The translations under genes were made by a program, and so were the position numbers. Below are positions 22,748 to 29,285 of a DNA stretch of 31,387 nt, piece by piece. Source of the stretch: a virus. Under the pieces are notes generated by a model that searched no databases, was not told the origin of the DNA, and was given only the letters and a program-made list of their open reading frames with translations. Location: the IMG/VR virus record IMGVR_UViG_3300030119_000187, positions 1-31,387 of that record. One strand, written 5' to 3'. Numbering within the stretch: position 1 is the stretch's first letter; each line of letters starts with the position of its first letter.

Positions 22748-23471
22748 AGTAACATTTTTTACAAACTACGAAGAACTTAAATTAAGTTTGCCACCCGTGC
22801 CTGCAAGTAAGTTTTGGCCTGAATGGTTCAAAAAGCAAAAGACACCAGAAGTGCCTATGTCACAGGAAATGATTGACCGTGGTGGACCTAAGACTGTAAA
22901 AAGTTGTCCAGGTATATTAGATGTGCTTAACATGGGTTACATTATCCCTTTATGGTGTGATTACAAAGTTGTACGTGTACCTGAAACACATGAACAACCA
23001 CAAGGCATTAGATGGAGAATGCCTGGAGGTCAACAAAGTATGTTTGGTGCAAGTACGCATCCTATGGAACAAATATCTACATATCCATTTGGTCCAGACA
23101 CATTCAAAGGCAGTTTTAAATTTATGAATCCTTGGTACATTAAGACTCCTCCTGGATACAGTTGTTATGTAATTGCTCCATATTACAACAAACATAAAAA
23201 TTTAGAAATAATGAACGGTGTTATTGATACTGACTTGTATCATGAAGCACACATAAACAGTTTCTTCACTGCACCAATAGGAGAAGAAATAACATTTGAT
23301 TATGGTATGCCTATATGTCAAGTCATTCCTTTCAAGAGAGAAGATTATGAAATGGAAGTTGCAGTTGGTGATCATAGAAGTATCAAGAACAAGGTAACAC
23401 AATTCATACACAACAGTTTATTCAAGGCACAACATTATAGAGAAAAGTTAAGTCCTAAAAGGTATAAATGA
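22734..23471 (+). CDS. Conserved phage protein, paralogue B (pair with 16957)
   Basis: The ATG at 22734 is chosen over a GTG at 22722; neither has a clear Shine-Dalgarno site, and the overlap with the mini-polymerase is 14 nt. The 245-aa protein shares the motif order of the 16957 protein: VTFFTN, KFWPEWFKK, SCPGILDVL plus GYIIPLWCD, KFMNPWYIKTPPGYS, and PICQVIPF. The KTPPGYS block is clearer here than in the other copy. The function of the family is unknown to me. The gene is coupled to the next by ATGA. Confidence 0.82.
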   Translation: MKPTKVTFFTNYEELKLSLPPVPASKFWPEWFKKQKTPEVPMSQEMIDRGGPKTVKSCPGILDVLNMGYIIPLWCDYKVVRVPETHEQPQGIRWRMPGGQQSMFGASTHPMEQISTYPFGPDTFKGSFKFMNPWYIKTPPGYSCYVIAPYYNKHKNLEIMNGVIDTDLYHEAHINSFFTAPIGEEITFDYGMPICQVIPFKREDYEMEVAVGDHRSIKNKVTQFIHNSLFKAQHYREKLSPKRYK

Positions 23472-23692
23472 TTGAAAGAAAGTTAACGGATTTTGAAATA
23501 GAAGAAAAAACATCAGGCGGTGCTGTTTACGAAGCAGGTGTCAAAGAAAGTAAACGCAGTAAAGCATTAAGAAGAATTGCACAACCATTGATGGACAAGT
23601 ATTGGAAAGACCGTGGACAAGATGTAACCACACTACATAGAGTTTACAAGGTAGCAGAATATTTGTTAGAACGTAGCAAAAGGCACAAATGA
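23468..23692 (+). CDS. Small basic helical protein (74 aa)
   Basis: The product is charged and helical (KESKRSKALRRIAQPLMDKYW, then HRVYKVAEYLLERSKRHK), with an excess of Lys and Arg in its second half. It has no recognised domain. ATGA overlaps join it to the paralogue-B gene and to sufE. A nucleic-acid or partner-binding role is possible but not shown. Confidence 0.78.
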   Translation: MIERKLTDFEIEEKTSGGAVYEAGVKESKRSKALRRIAQPLMDKYWKDRGQDVTTLHRVYKVAEYLLERSKRHK

Positions 23693-24099
23693 TAATAGAC
23701 AAAATAAAAGCACGTGGAGAAGAAATGGCTCCATTAGAAGGACATGACCGATTGCAATACCTAATTGATATTGCAAGGGAAGTAGAACCGTTGCCAGATA
23801 ACGAGAAGATAGATGAAAACAAAATTAGAGGTTGTGCAAGTAATCTTTGGGTAGTAGGAGAAATGAATGAAGACGGAACCATGTCATATAGACACGATGC
23901 AGATGCTTGGATAACAAAAGGAACTGCAAAAGTTTTAGTTGATTTGCTTAATGGTGAACATCGAAGTGCAATAGCAGAATTAACATTAGAGAGTTTTGAG
24001 GGCTTGGGTATAAAACAATTACTTACTATGCAAAGGCAAGTAGGCTTTGGTAGTCTAGTAGAAAGAATGATTGCAATAGCAAAAACTTATGGACTTTGA
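23689..24099 (+). CDS. SufE-like sulfur acceptor for Fe-S cluster assembly
   Basis: SufE takes sulfane sulfur from the cysteine desulfurase SufS and passes it to the Fe-S scaffold. The 136-aa protein matches the family from end to end: RLQYLIDIAREVEPLPD, then NKIRGCASNLWVV with the acceptor Cys 49 (in the family RGC.S.vW), DADAWITKGTAKVLVDLLNG, and a final helix. Its length equals that of bacterial SufE. No SufS, SufB or other partner is encoded in the window, so it would act with host enzymes. It is in the operon of the mini-polymerase and overlaps the next small gene. Confidence 0.88.
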   Translation: MIIDKIKARGEEMAPLEGHDRLQYLIDIAREVEPLPDNEKIDENKIRGCASNLWVVGEMNEDGTMSYRHDADAWITKGTAKVLVDLLNGEHRSAIAELTLESFEGLGIKQLLTMQRQVGFGSLVERMIAIAKTYGL

Positions 24100-24238
24100 A
24101 CACGGTATACTATTCTTTTTTATAGGAATGGGTGTGACAGTGGTTGGCTTTTTTATAGCTTATCTTGTTGCAATAAAAAACTACAAGAAAGAATTAGAGG
24201 ATAAAAAACCAAAGGAAGGGCCACTTACTTTTTTATAA
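24089..24238 (+). CDS. Small membrane protein (49 aa)
   Basis: The ATG at 24089 overlaps the sufE stop by 11 nt. Residues 7-29 (ILFFFIGMGVTVVGFFIAYLV-like stretch) form one membrane helix, followed by a Lys/Glu-rich tail. Its 3' end overlaps the convergent minus-strand gene by 14 nt (24225-24238). No family is recognised. Confidence 0.65.
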   Translation: MDFEHGILFFFIGMGVTVVGFFIAYLVAIKNYKKELEDKKPKEGPLTFL

Positions 24239-24602
24239 ATGGCTTACGTACAAGTTGCACACTCTTTCGCTTTACCCTTTTAATTGCTAAATTTCCTATG
24301 TTGACTACTGGACCAGTAGTTACTTTAACATCTTTACTATTCATTGTGATTAAACTGTGCCTGAAGTTGGCAAACTCTTTGGGTAGGAATATACTGATAG
24401 GTATTGTTCGATTGCTTTCATGCCACCAGACCTCACCCATCTCTATGAACATCTTCTTTTCTTCTTCTGCCTTAAGCAACGTGTAAACGTACATACTTGT
24501 TACGTTATTGTCCTGGTTGTTAATGATACCTACGTATTCATTGCCACCGTACTGCACAATGCTTAAAAAGGGGAAGTTCTTCTCAATATCTTTTAATAAC
24601 AT
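24225..24602 (-). CDS. Conserved phage protein of unknown function on the minus strand (125 aa)
   Basis: This is the only minus-strand gene in the window. The start ATG (24602-24600) is preferred to 24689, since it begins at MLLKDIEKNFPFLSIVQYGG, a pattern I recall from marine T4-like phages, and avoids overlap with the divergent gene. The protein is mixed alpha/beta with YVGIINNQDN, GEVWWHESNRTIPISIFLP and a very basic C-terminus (IKRVKRKSVQLVRK), suggesting nucleic-acid binding. Function is unknown. Its tail overlaps the convergent membrane gene. No consensus promoter of either class is visible upstream on this strand. Confidence 0.82.
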   Translation of the reverse strand: MLLKDIEKNFPFLSIVQYGGNEYVGIINNQDNNVTSMYVYTLLKAEEEKKMFIEMGEVWWHESNRTIPISIFLPKEFANFRHSLITMNSKDVKVTTGPVVNIGNLAIKRVKRKSVQLVRKPFIKK

Positions 24603-24608
24603 TTTCTC

Positions 24609-24616
24609 GATAAATA
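24609..24616 (+). promoter_or_regulatory. Late-type promoter GATAAATA in a divergent gap
   Basis: The same octamer as at 1431, GATAAATA followed by T, lies between the divergent genes. With T4 spacing, +1 would be 24622, the A of an in-frame ATG (the ATG at 24616 would then be upstream of the mRNA). The gap between the two start codons is only about 20 bp. Confidence 0.6.
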
Positions 24617-24621
24617 TGTGT

Positions 24622-25407
24622 ATGCAACTAACATATCGATATTTAGCAACCAATAAGTCAGTATTGATAGCAGATCTGACTAACAACATAACGGAGTATA
24701 GACCAGTGTACGCAAGAAATATGATAGTCTACAGAGGCATAGATAATACTCTAACCTTTGAGATTAAAAACCATGACCAGAAGCCTGTAAGTATATTAAA
24801 CACTTACAAGCCTTATTTTGTAATGTTTGACGAAAACAATACGCAAATTTTAGAACGTGAAGGAACAATTAAAGAAACATCTACTCCTTCATTCAAAGGA
24901 CAATTTACTGTTAAGGTATCAGAGAATGACCTGCTCAGTTTAAAGTCACAGTTCGCCAGCTACAATGTCTACTTGGTTGCTACATCTGACAATGCTAAAA
25001 CACTGACCTATGCGAACACTCATTACAATGCTAAAGGCACTATTGAAATTAAAGGCGATGCTTTTCCAGGGCCATCAAACAGTTACAGCATCAAAACTTT
25101 TACAGAAACTGGTGTTGACACAGACATATTTGTTAGTGAAACTATTACGGCAGAGCCGGCACTAAATGGTAATGAAGCACTTCACACAGCGGCCATTTAC
25201 AGCACAGACTTTGCTGGTGATGTGTTCATAGAAGGCACATTAGAAAACGCAGTCACAGGACAAACCAAATTTGGTGACATAGTAAAGGTCAACATAGCAA
25301 GTTCTACGCAACCAAACTATGTAAACTTCAATGGCGTATTCAATCATTTAAGAGTTAGATATACCAAAACTTCTGGAACAATTGATAAGGTTTTAGTTAG
25401 AAACTAG
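24622..25407 (+). CDS. Probable virion structural protein (beta-rich, tail or fibre type)
   Basis: The 261-aa protein is beta-rich, with many Thr, Ser, Asn and Gly. Its first ~120 aa (VYRGIDNTLTFEIKN, KPYFVMFDENNTQILERE, FTVKVSENDLLSLK) resemble the immunoglobulin-like N-terminal domain of BppU-type baseplate proteins. The rest has FPGPSNSYSIKTF, SETITAEPALNGNEALHTAA and a final block NFNGVFNHLRVRYTK like the sandwich domains of virion proteins. I recall the pattern from marine T4-like phages. Late expression from the box at 24609 supports a virion role. Two starts are possible, 24616 and 24622; the second coincides with predicted +1. Confidence 0.8.
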   Translation: MQLTYRYLATNKSVLIADLTNNITEYRPVYARNMIVYRGIDNTLTFEIKNHDQKPVSILNTYKPYFVMFDENNTQILEREGTIKETSTPSFKGQFTVKVSENDLLSLKSQFASYNVYLVATSDNAKTLTYANTHYNAKGTIEIKGDAFPGPSNSYSIKTFTETGVDTDIFVSETITAEPALNGNEALHTAAIYSTDFAGDVFIEGTLENAVTGQTKFGDIVKVNIASSTQPNYVNFNGVFNHLRVRYTKTSGTIDKVLVRN

Positions 25408-25436
25408 TTGACTTTTTATTAAGACTATACTATAAT
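25408..25436 (+). promoter_or_regulatory. Early sigma70-type promoter of the primase operon
   Basis: TTGACT (25408-25413), 17 bp, TATAAT (25431-25436): eleven of twelve consensus bases. It begins directly at the end of the preceding gene. Predicted +1 is 25443, three bases before the primase ATG (25446), leaving no room for a Shine-Dalgarno site. Confidence 0.78.
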
Positions 25437-25445
25437 AATATTGTT

Positions 25446-26453
25446 ATGAGTAGTTTGGTCTTTGATACATTAATCGCACATCTTCCCGCAAAACGGAAAA
25501 CAACTCCAAGTGGTTGGACTAGCTTCAATGCCCCATGTTGTCACCATAACGGAACTACTCAAGACACAAGACAACGTGGCGGTTTGATTACTAATCCTGC
25601 TGGCGGTGTTTCTTATCACTGCTTCAACTGTGGATTCAAAGCAAGTTGGAACGAAGGACGTAAACTTTCTGTCAAGATGAAAAGATTATTGCAATGGCTA
25701 AACGCATCTGATGACACAATTACTAAATTGGCTTTAGCAGTTCTACAGTATAATGAAACACAAGGTTTGACTCAAGACATTGTTTCCTTGCCAGAGTTTA
25801 AAACTGTGGAACTGCCTGAAGGTGCAAGACCAATTAATCAATGGGACGACTGGCAGGCACTAGAGCCAACTGGTGTTGATAGTAATCTAGTAAAGGTTGC
25901 TGAGTACATGAAGAAGAGGCAACTCAATCATGATGATTACAATTTCCATTGGACACCCAAGCTAGGTTATAGAGATAGATTGATTGTTCCATTTTATTAT
26001 AAAGATGAAGTTGTTGGCTGGACTGCAAGAAAAGTTGTTGATGGCACTCCTAAATATTTGAGTGAACAACAACCTGGGTATGTGTTTAACTTTGATGCAC
26101 AACACTACAAAAGAATATTCTGTATTGTTGTTGAAGGTCCGTTTGATGCACTAGGCGTAGATGGTGTTGCGTTGCTAGGAAGTGAAGTCAAAGATCAACA
26201 GGCACTACTAATCAAATCATTAAATAAAAAGGTTATACTTGTTCCTGACAGAGATGATAATGGTAAAAAATTATTAGAACAAGCAATTGACTTGGGTTGG
26301 TCAGTTAGTATGCCTGACTGGGACGAAGATGTCAAAGACGTAAATGACGCAGTAATGAAATATGGCAAAATGTATACTTTACACACAATAGTATCTTCCA
26401 CAGAAGACAATGAACTAAAAATTAAATTAAGGAGCAAACAATGGTTTGGTTAA
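25446..26453 (+). CDS. 61: DNA primase (gp61-like)
   Basis: Primase makes RNA primers for lagging-strand synthesis and works with the gp41 helicase, encoded at 29285. The 335 aa are close to the 342 of T4 gp61. The N-terminal zinc-binding domain has CCHH (31-34) and HCFNCGF (58-64). The central RNA polymerase domain holds RLIVPFYYKDEVVGWTARK, and the Toprim fold follows with VVEGPFDAL (Glu 230) and VPDRDDNG (Asp 268 and 270). It starts three bases after the predicted +1 and has no Shine-Dalgarno site. Its 3' end overlaps the next small gene by 13 nt. Confidence 0.93.
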   Translation: MSSLVFDTLIAHLPAKRKTTPSGWTSFNAPCCHHNGTTQDTRQRGGLITNPAGGVSYHCFNCGFKASWNEGRKLSVKMKRLLQWLNASDDTITKLALAVLQYNETQGLTQDIVSLPEFKTVELPEGARPINQWDDWQALEPTGVDSNLVKVAEYMKKRQLNHDDYNFHWTPKLGYRDRLIVPFYYKDEVVGWTARKVVDGTPKYLSEQQPGYVFNFDAQHYKRIFCIVVEGPFDALGVDGVALLGSEVKDQQALLIKSLNKKVILVPDRDDNGKKLLEQAIDLGWSVSMPDWDEDVKDVNDAVMKYGKMYTLHTIVSSTEDNELKIKLRSKQWFG

Positions 26454-26563
26454 AAAATATGTTTAATAAAATTGTAAGCTACTTTGAAAATTGGAAGGAA
26501 CAAAGGAAGTTCAAAAAGAGAATCAAAGAGTTACAAAAGAAAGATCCGTTTATATACAAGTAG
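26441..26563 (+). CDS. Tiny basic protein (40 aa) after primase
   Basis: The ATG is preceded by an excellent AAGGAG site within the primase 3' end. The product is basic and helical (KFKKRIKELQKKDPFIYK at the end). The terminal pattern KKDPFIYK is familiar from small proteins next to the primase in cyanophages. No function is known. Confidence 0.72.
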   Translation: MVWLKNMFNKIVSYFENWKEQRKFKKRIKELQKKDPFIYK

Positions 26564-26571
26564 GAAACATT

Positions 26572-26805
26572 ATGGAAAAGCAAGACAGAACAGAAGAAGC
26601 ATACAGAATTATTGAAAGCAAAGTAAATGAATTACTTGGCGACAAAGCAGGTTACGATCCTTTAGAAATAGCAGGAGTAATGTGTGCCCAAGCAATTAAA
26701 ATTTACAAAACTTGTTTGAATGAAAATGATTATGATGATATAATGGAGGCAATATTTGTTTCTAGAGATAACGTTGAAAAAATGAAAGGTCCAACAAAAC
26801 ACTAA
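26572..26805 (+). CDS. Conserved small protein (77 aa)
   Basis: The start is the ATG at 26572, with TAGGAA nine bases ahead; a longer frame from 26491 would overlap the previous small gene completely. The protein is helical: EEAYRIIESKVNELLG, PLEIAGVMCAQAIKIYKTCL, NENDYDDIMEAIFVSRDNV. This pattern is known to me from marine T4-like phages near the primase gene, without function. It ends in a TAATG overlap with the oxygenase gene. Confidence 0.82.
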   Translation: MEKQDRTEEAYRIIESKVNELLGDKAGYDPLEIAGVMCAQAIKIYKTCLNENDYDDIMEAIFVSRDNVEKMKGPTKH

Positions 26806-27455
26806 TGCAATATAATATTATCAGACCATTTGGCCCAACAATATATCACGGACGTTTAACAAGCGACGAAATAGATTATCTAAAGCAAGTTGCAAAGGAT
26901 ACAGAAGAAGCTAGGAACAATGTTGGATATGATTTGGCTGGTAACATCAAAGAACAATTAGGTATTGCAGTTAAGGACATGGATAGATTTAATCATGTGA
27001 TTACACCACATATTAGAAACTATGTAAAATATGATGACGAAAGAATGAGAAGCCATTTGCTTATAGATGACAGCGATGAAAAAGATTATGACAAAATAAG
27101 TTTTAGTTTAGGATCAGGACCTTGGATTAATTTTCAAACAGCAAACGAATTTAATCCTATGCACAGCCACGCAGGTATGATTAGTTCAGTTGTGTACATA
27201 GATGTTCCTGAAGAAATACAAAATGAAGAATATACAAAAGATACTAATATGAATTGCCCAGGACAAATAGAATTCATGTATGGACCAGACGTGGTAGGTG
27301 CCAATGGCACACACAAGATAGTTCCTAAGACAGGAGACTTCTTACTGTTTCATGCAGGTTTAAAACACACAGTATACCCATTCAAATCAAACGTAACTCG
27401 TATAAGCATGAGTTTCAATGTAATGGGCGTAACATTTATGGAAGGAGAGAACTGA
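26805..27455 (+). CDS. 2OG-Fe(II) oxygenase (second type)
   Basis: The 216-aa protein belongs to the putative 2OG-Fe(II) oxygenase group frequent in marine phages: NPMHSHAGMISSVVYIDVP with His 120 and 122, GDFLLFHAGLKHTVYPF with His 188, and NVTRISMSFN with Arg 199. The strand order of the jelly-roll is complete. It is not closely similar to the oxygenase at 19501, which has an HVD motif, so the two probably act on different substrates. Neither substrate is known. It is coupled to both neighbours (TAATG before, TGATG after). Confidence 0.85.
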   Translation: MQYNIIRPFGPTIYHGRLTSDEIDYLKQVAKDTEEARNNVGYDLAGNIKEQLGIAVKDMDRFNHVITPHIRNYVKYDDERMRSHLLIDDSDEKDYDKISFSLGSGPWINFQTANEFNPMHSHAGMISSVVYIDVPEEIQNEEYTKDTNMNCPGQIEFMYGPDVVGANGTHKIVPKTGDFLLFHAGLKHTVYPFKSNVTRISMSFNVMGVTFMEGEN

Positions 27456-27691
27456 TGACTGAGTTCACAGAAGGAATGCAAAATGCATTTCGCAGAATTC
27501 TAACTGGTTCAAGTTTGTCACTTGCTTTAATATATACCCTTGGACATATCATAATTGCTATGTCAGTGGTTACAGTTTTAACAGGTGCAAGTTTATGGGA
27601 GGCTGGTGCAGTAGCACTTGTTGAGCCTAGTATAAACGGTGTATGGTTTTATATCTTACACACTGGTTGGAAAAAAATGAAAGGAATATAA
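27455..27691 (+). CDS. Small membrane protein, DUF2061-like
   Basis: The 78-aa protein has two likely membrane helices (about 20-45 and 48-68). The pattern [21 protein letters not shown] and [22 protein letters not shown] resembles the DUF2061 family of two-helix membrane proteins, whose function is unknown. A GGAGAG site precedes the ATG. It is placed directly before clpP with a TAATG overlap. Confidence 0.7.
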   Translation: MTEFTEGMQNAFRRILTGSSLSLALIYTLGHIIIAMSVVTVLTGASLWEAGAVALVEPSINGVWFYILHTGWKKMKGI

Positions 27692-28284
27692 TGAGTACAC
27701 TTATACCAATGGTAGTTGAGTCTACCAACAAAGGAGAAAGAGCCTACGACATTTACAGTAGACTATTGAAGGATAGAATTGTAATGTTGAATGGTCCTGT
27801 TGAAGATCATAGTGCAAACGTTGTAGTTGCACAAATGCTTTTCTTGGAAAGTGAAAACCCTGAGAAGGATATAAATTTTTATATCAATAGTCCAGGTGGA
27901 GTAATAACTAGTGGAATGAGCATATACGATACTATGCAATACATCAAGTGTGATGTCAGCACAATAGTATTAGGACAGGCTTGTTCAATGGGTTCATTTC
28001 TTGCTCAAGCAGGTGCTCCTGGCAAAAGAATATTATTGCCAAACAGTCGTACAATGATACATCAACCAAGTGGTGGTGCAAAAGGTATGGCAAGTGATAT
28101 TGAAATACGTTACAAAGAGATTCAATATCTAAAAGAAAAATTAACAGAGCTATATGTAAAGCACAATACAGCAGGTAAAACTTATGACGACTTCATGAAA
28201 GATATGGATCGTGATTACTTTATGAGTGCAGAAGAAACAATAGCATATGGTCTTGCAGATAGGATCGAGGAGAAACGTAAGTGA
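27691..28284 (+). CDS. clpP: ClpP-like serine protease
   Basis: ClpP forms a barrel-shaped protease that degrades proteins fed by Clp ATPases. The 197 aa match bacterial ClpP in length. The catalytic triad is present: Ser 99 in GQACSMGSF, His 124 in MIHQPSGG, and Asp 175 in [10 protein letters not shown]. The oligomerisation segment NFYINSPGG and AYGLADRI are standard. The start is the ATG at 27691 (TAATG with the upstream gene), not 27643. There is no Clp ATPase in the window, so it may join host ClpX or ClpA, or replace host ClpP subunits. It is distinct from the T4 head protease gp21. Confidence 0.93.
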   Translation: MSTLIPMVVESTNKGERAYDIYSRLLKDRIVMLNGPVEDHSANVVVAQMLFLESENPEKDINFYINSPGGVITSGMSIYDTMQYIKCDVSTIVLGQACSMGSFLAQAGAPGKRILLPNSRTMIHQPSGGAKGMASDIEIRYKEIQYLKEKLTELYVKHNTAGKTYDDFMKDMDRDYFMSAEETIAYGLADRIEEKRK

Positions 28285-29285
28285 TAGTTTGGGGTATTGT
28301 TGGTAACAGTCATGATGCCAGTATAGCAGTTTTTAAAGATGGAAAACTGATATGGGCGGCTTTGGCGAAAGACTTCTCTAAGATAGAACACGATCCCCAT
28401 TTGAATCCAGACCTTGTGAACGCCGCTAAAGAAGCCAGCGGTTGGAGATTGCAAGTGCCAGACAAAGTTGTTTGGTATGAAAAACCTTTCCTTAAAACGT
28501 TGCGTCAATTGAAGGCAGGACAAGGTTGGTTAGCAAGTGAAAACAATATCAAAAAATATCTAAGCAAGTGGAATATAAATGCTCCTATTGAGTATGTGCA
28601 ACATCATAGAGCTCATGCGGCTTATGGTTTTTTCACTAGCGGATTAACTAATGCAACAATCATGTGCTTGGATTCAATAGGTGAGTTTGAAACGTTTACT
28701 ATATGGACAGGTGATTCATACGTACCTGGTGCAGGACTAAAGCAAGTGTATTCAGGAAAGTATCCACATAGTGTTGGCTTGTTCTATAGTGCAATGACAC
28801 AACGATTAGGATTGAAAGCAAATAGAGATGAATACAAAGTAAGTGAGATGGGTATGGATATTGCTACACATGAAAACTTACATCTTATCAATGACATGAT
28901 TGAAACCTTTATTGCTAAACCACTCGATGGATCAAAGCCAGGCGTAAAGTTTAAGGTAAACTTACATAAAGGTTGCGATTGGTACAAGCCAGACCTTACA
29001 ACAGAACAAGATATGAAAAGGTTAGCGAATGCAACACAATTTGTATTTGAAACAATTTTAAAATCAAATAATGATTGGTGCATGAAAAACTTACCAAGTC
29101 GTAATTTAATCTTGACAGGCGGTTGTGCGTTAAATAGAGATGCAGTGAAGAAAATCAGAAAATATTGGAATTACGTTTATGTGCCAAAAAATCCAGGTGA
29201 TCCAGGCAGTTGCATTGGTTCAGTTTTGGCTTTGGAAAATAGGCATATTGACTTTGATGAGCAAGTGTGGTATAATAAAAAATAA
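28281..29285 (+). CDS. Short carbamoyltransferase (NodU/CmcH-type), N-terminal domain only
   Basis: The family transfers a carbamoyl group to hydroxyls of sugars and antibiotics. The 334-aa protein starts with GTG inside the clpP stop. It shows the Kae1-like domain: [19 protein letters not shown], the metal-binding [12 protein letters not shown] (His 108, 109 and 112), [14 protein letters not shown] and [11 protein letters not shown]. Typical family members have about 550-600 aa, with a YrdC-like C-terminal domain that makes the carbamoyl-adenylate; that domain is missing here, and no stop-near frameshift is visible. It may use an intermediate supplied by another protein, or catalyse a different transfer. 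The promoter of gp41 lies in its 3' end. Confidence 0.85.
   Translation: MIVWGIVGNSHDASIAVFKDGKLIWAALAKDFSKIEHDPHLNPDLVNAAKEASGWRLQVPDKVVWYEKPFLKTLRQLKAGQGWLASENNIKKYLSKWNINAPIEYVQHHRAHAAYGFFTSGLTNATIMCLDSIGEFETFTIWTGDSYVPGAGLKQVYSGKYPHSVGLFYSAMTQRLGLKANRDEYKVSEMGMDIATHENLHLINDMIETFIAKPLDGSKPGVKFKVNLHKGCDWYKPDLTTEQDMKRLANATQFVFETILKSNNDWCMKNLPSRNLILTGGCALNRDAVKKIRKYWNYVYVPKNPGDPGSCIGSVLALENRHIDFDEQVWYNKK
29248..29276 (+). promoter_or_regulatory. Early sigma70-type promoter of gp41 (extended -10, leaderless)
   Basis: TTGACT (29248-29253), 17 bp, TATAAT (29271-29276), with TGG just before the -10 box. It lies inside the 3' end of the carbamoyltransferase gene. Predicted +1 is 29283, two bases before the gp41 ATG (29285). 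No Shine-Dalgarno site fits. Confidence 0.75.

Noticed and set aside
26716-26744. TTGAAT, 17 bp, TATAAT inside the 77-aa gene
   Set aside because: The -35 box is weak, the predicted start does not meet a gene start, and the bases encode a conserved protein segment.
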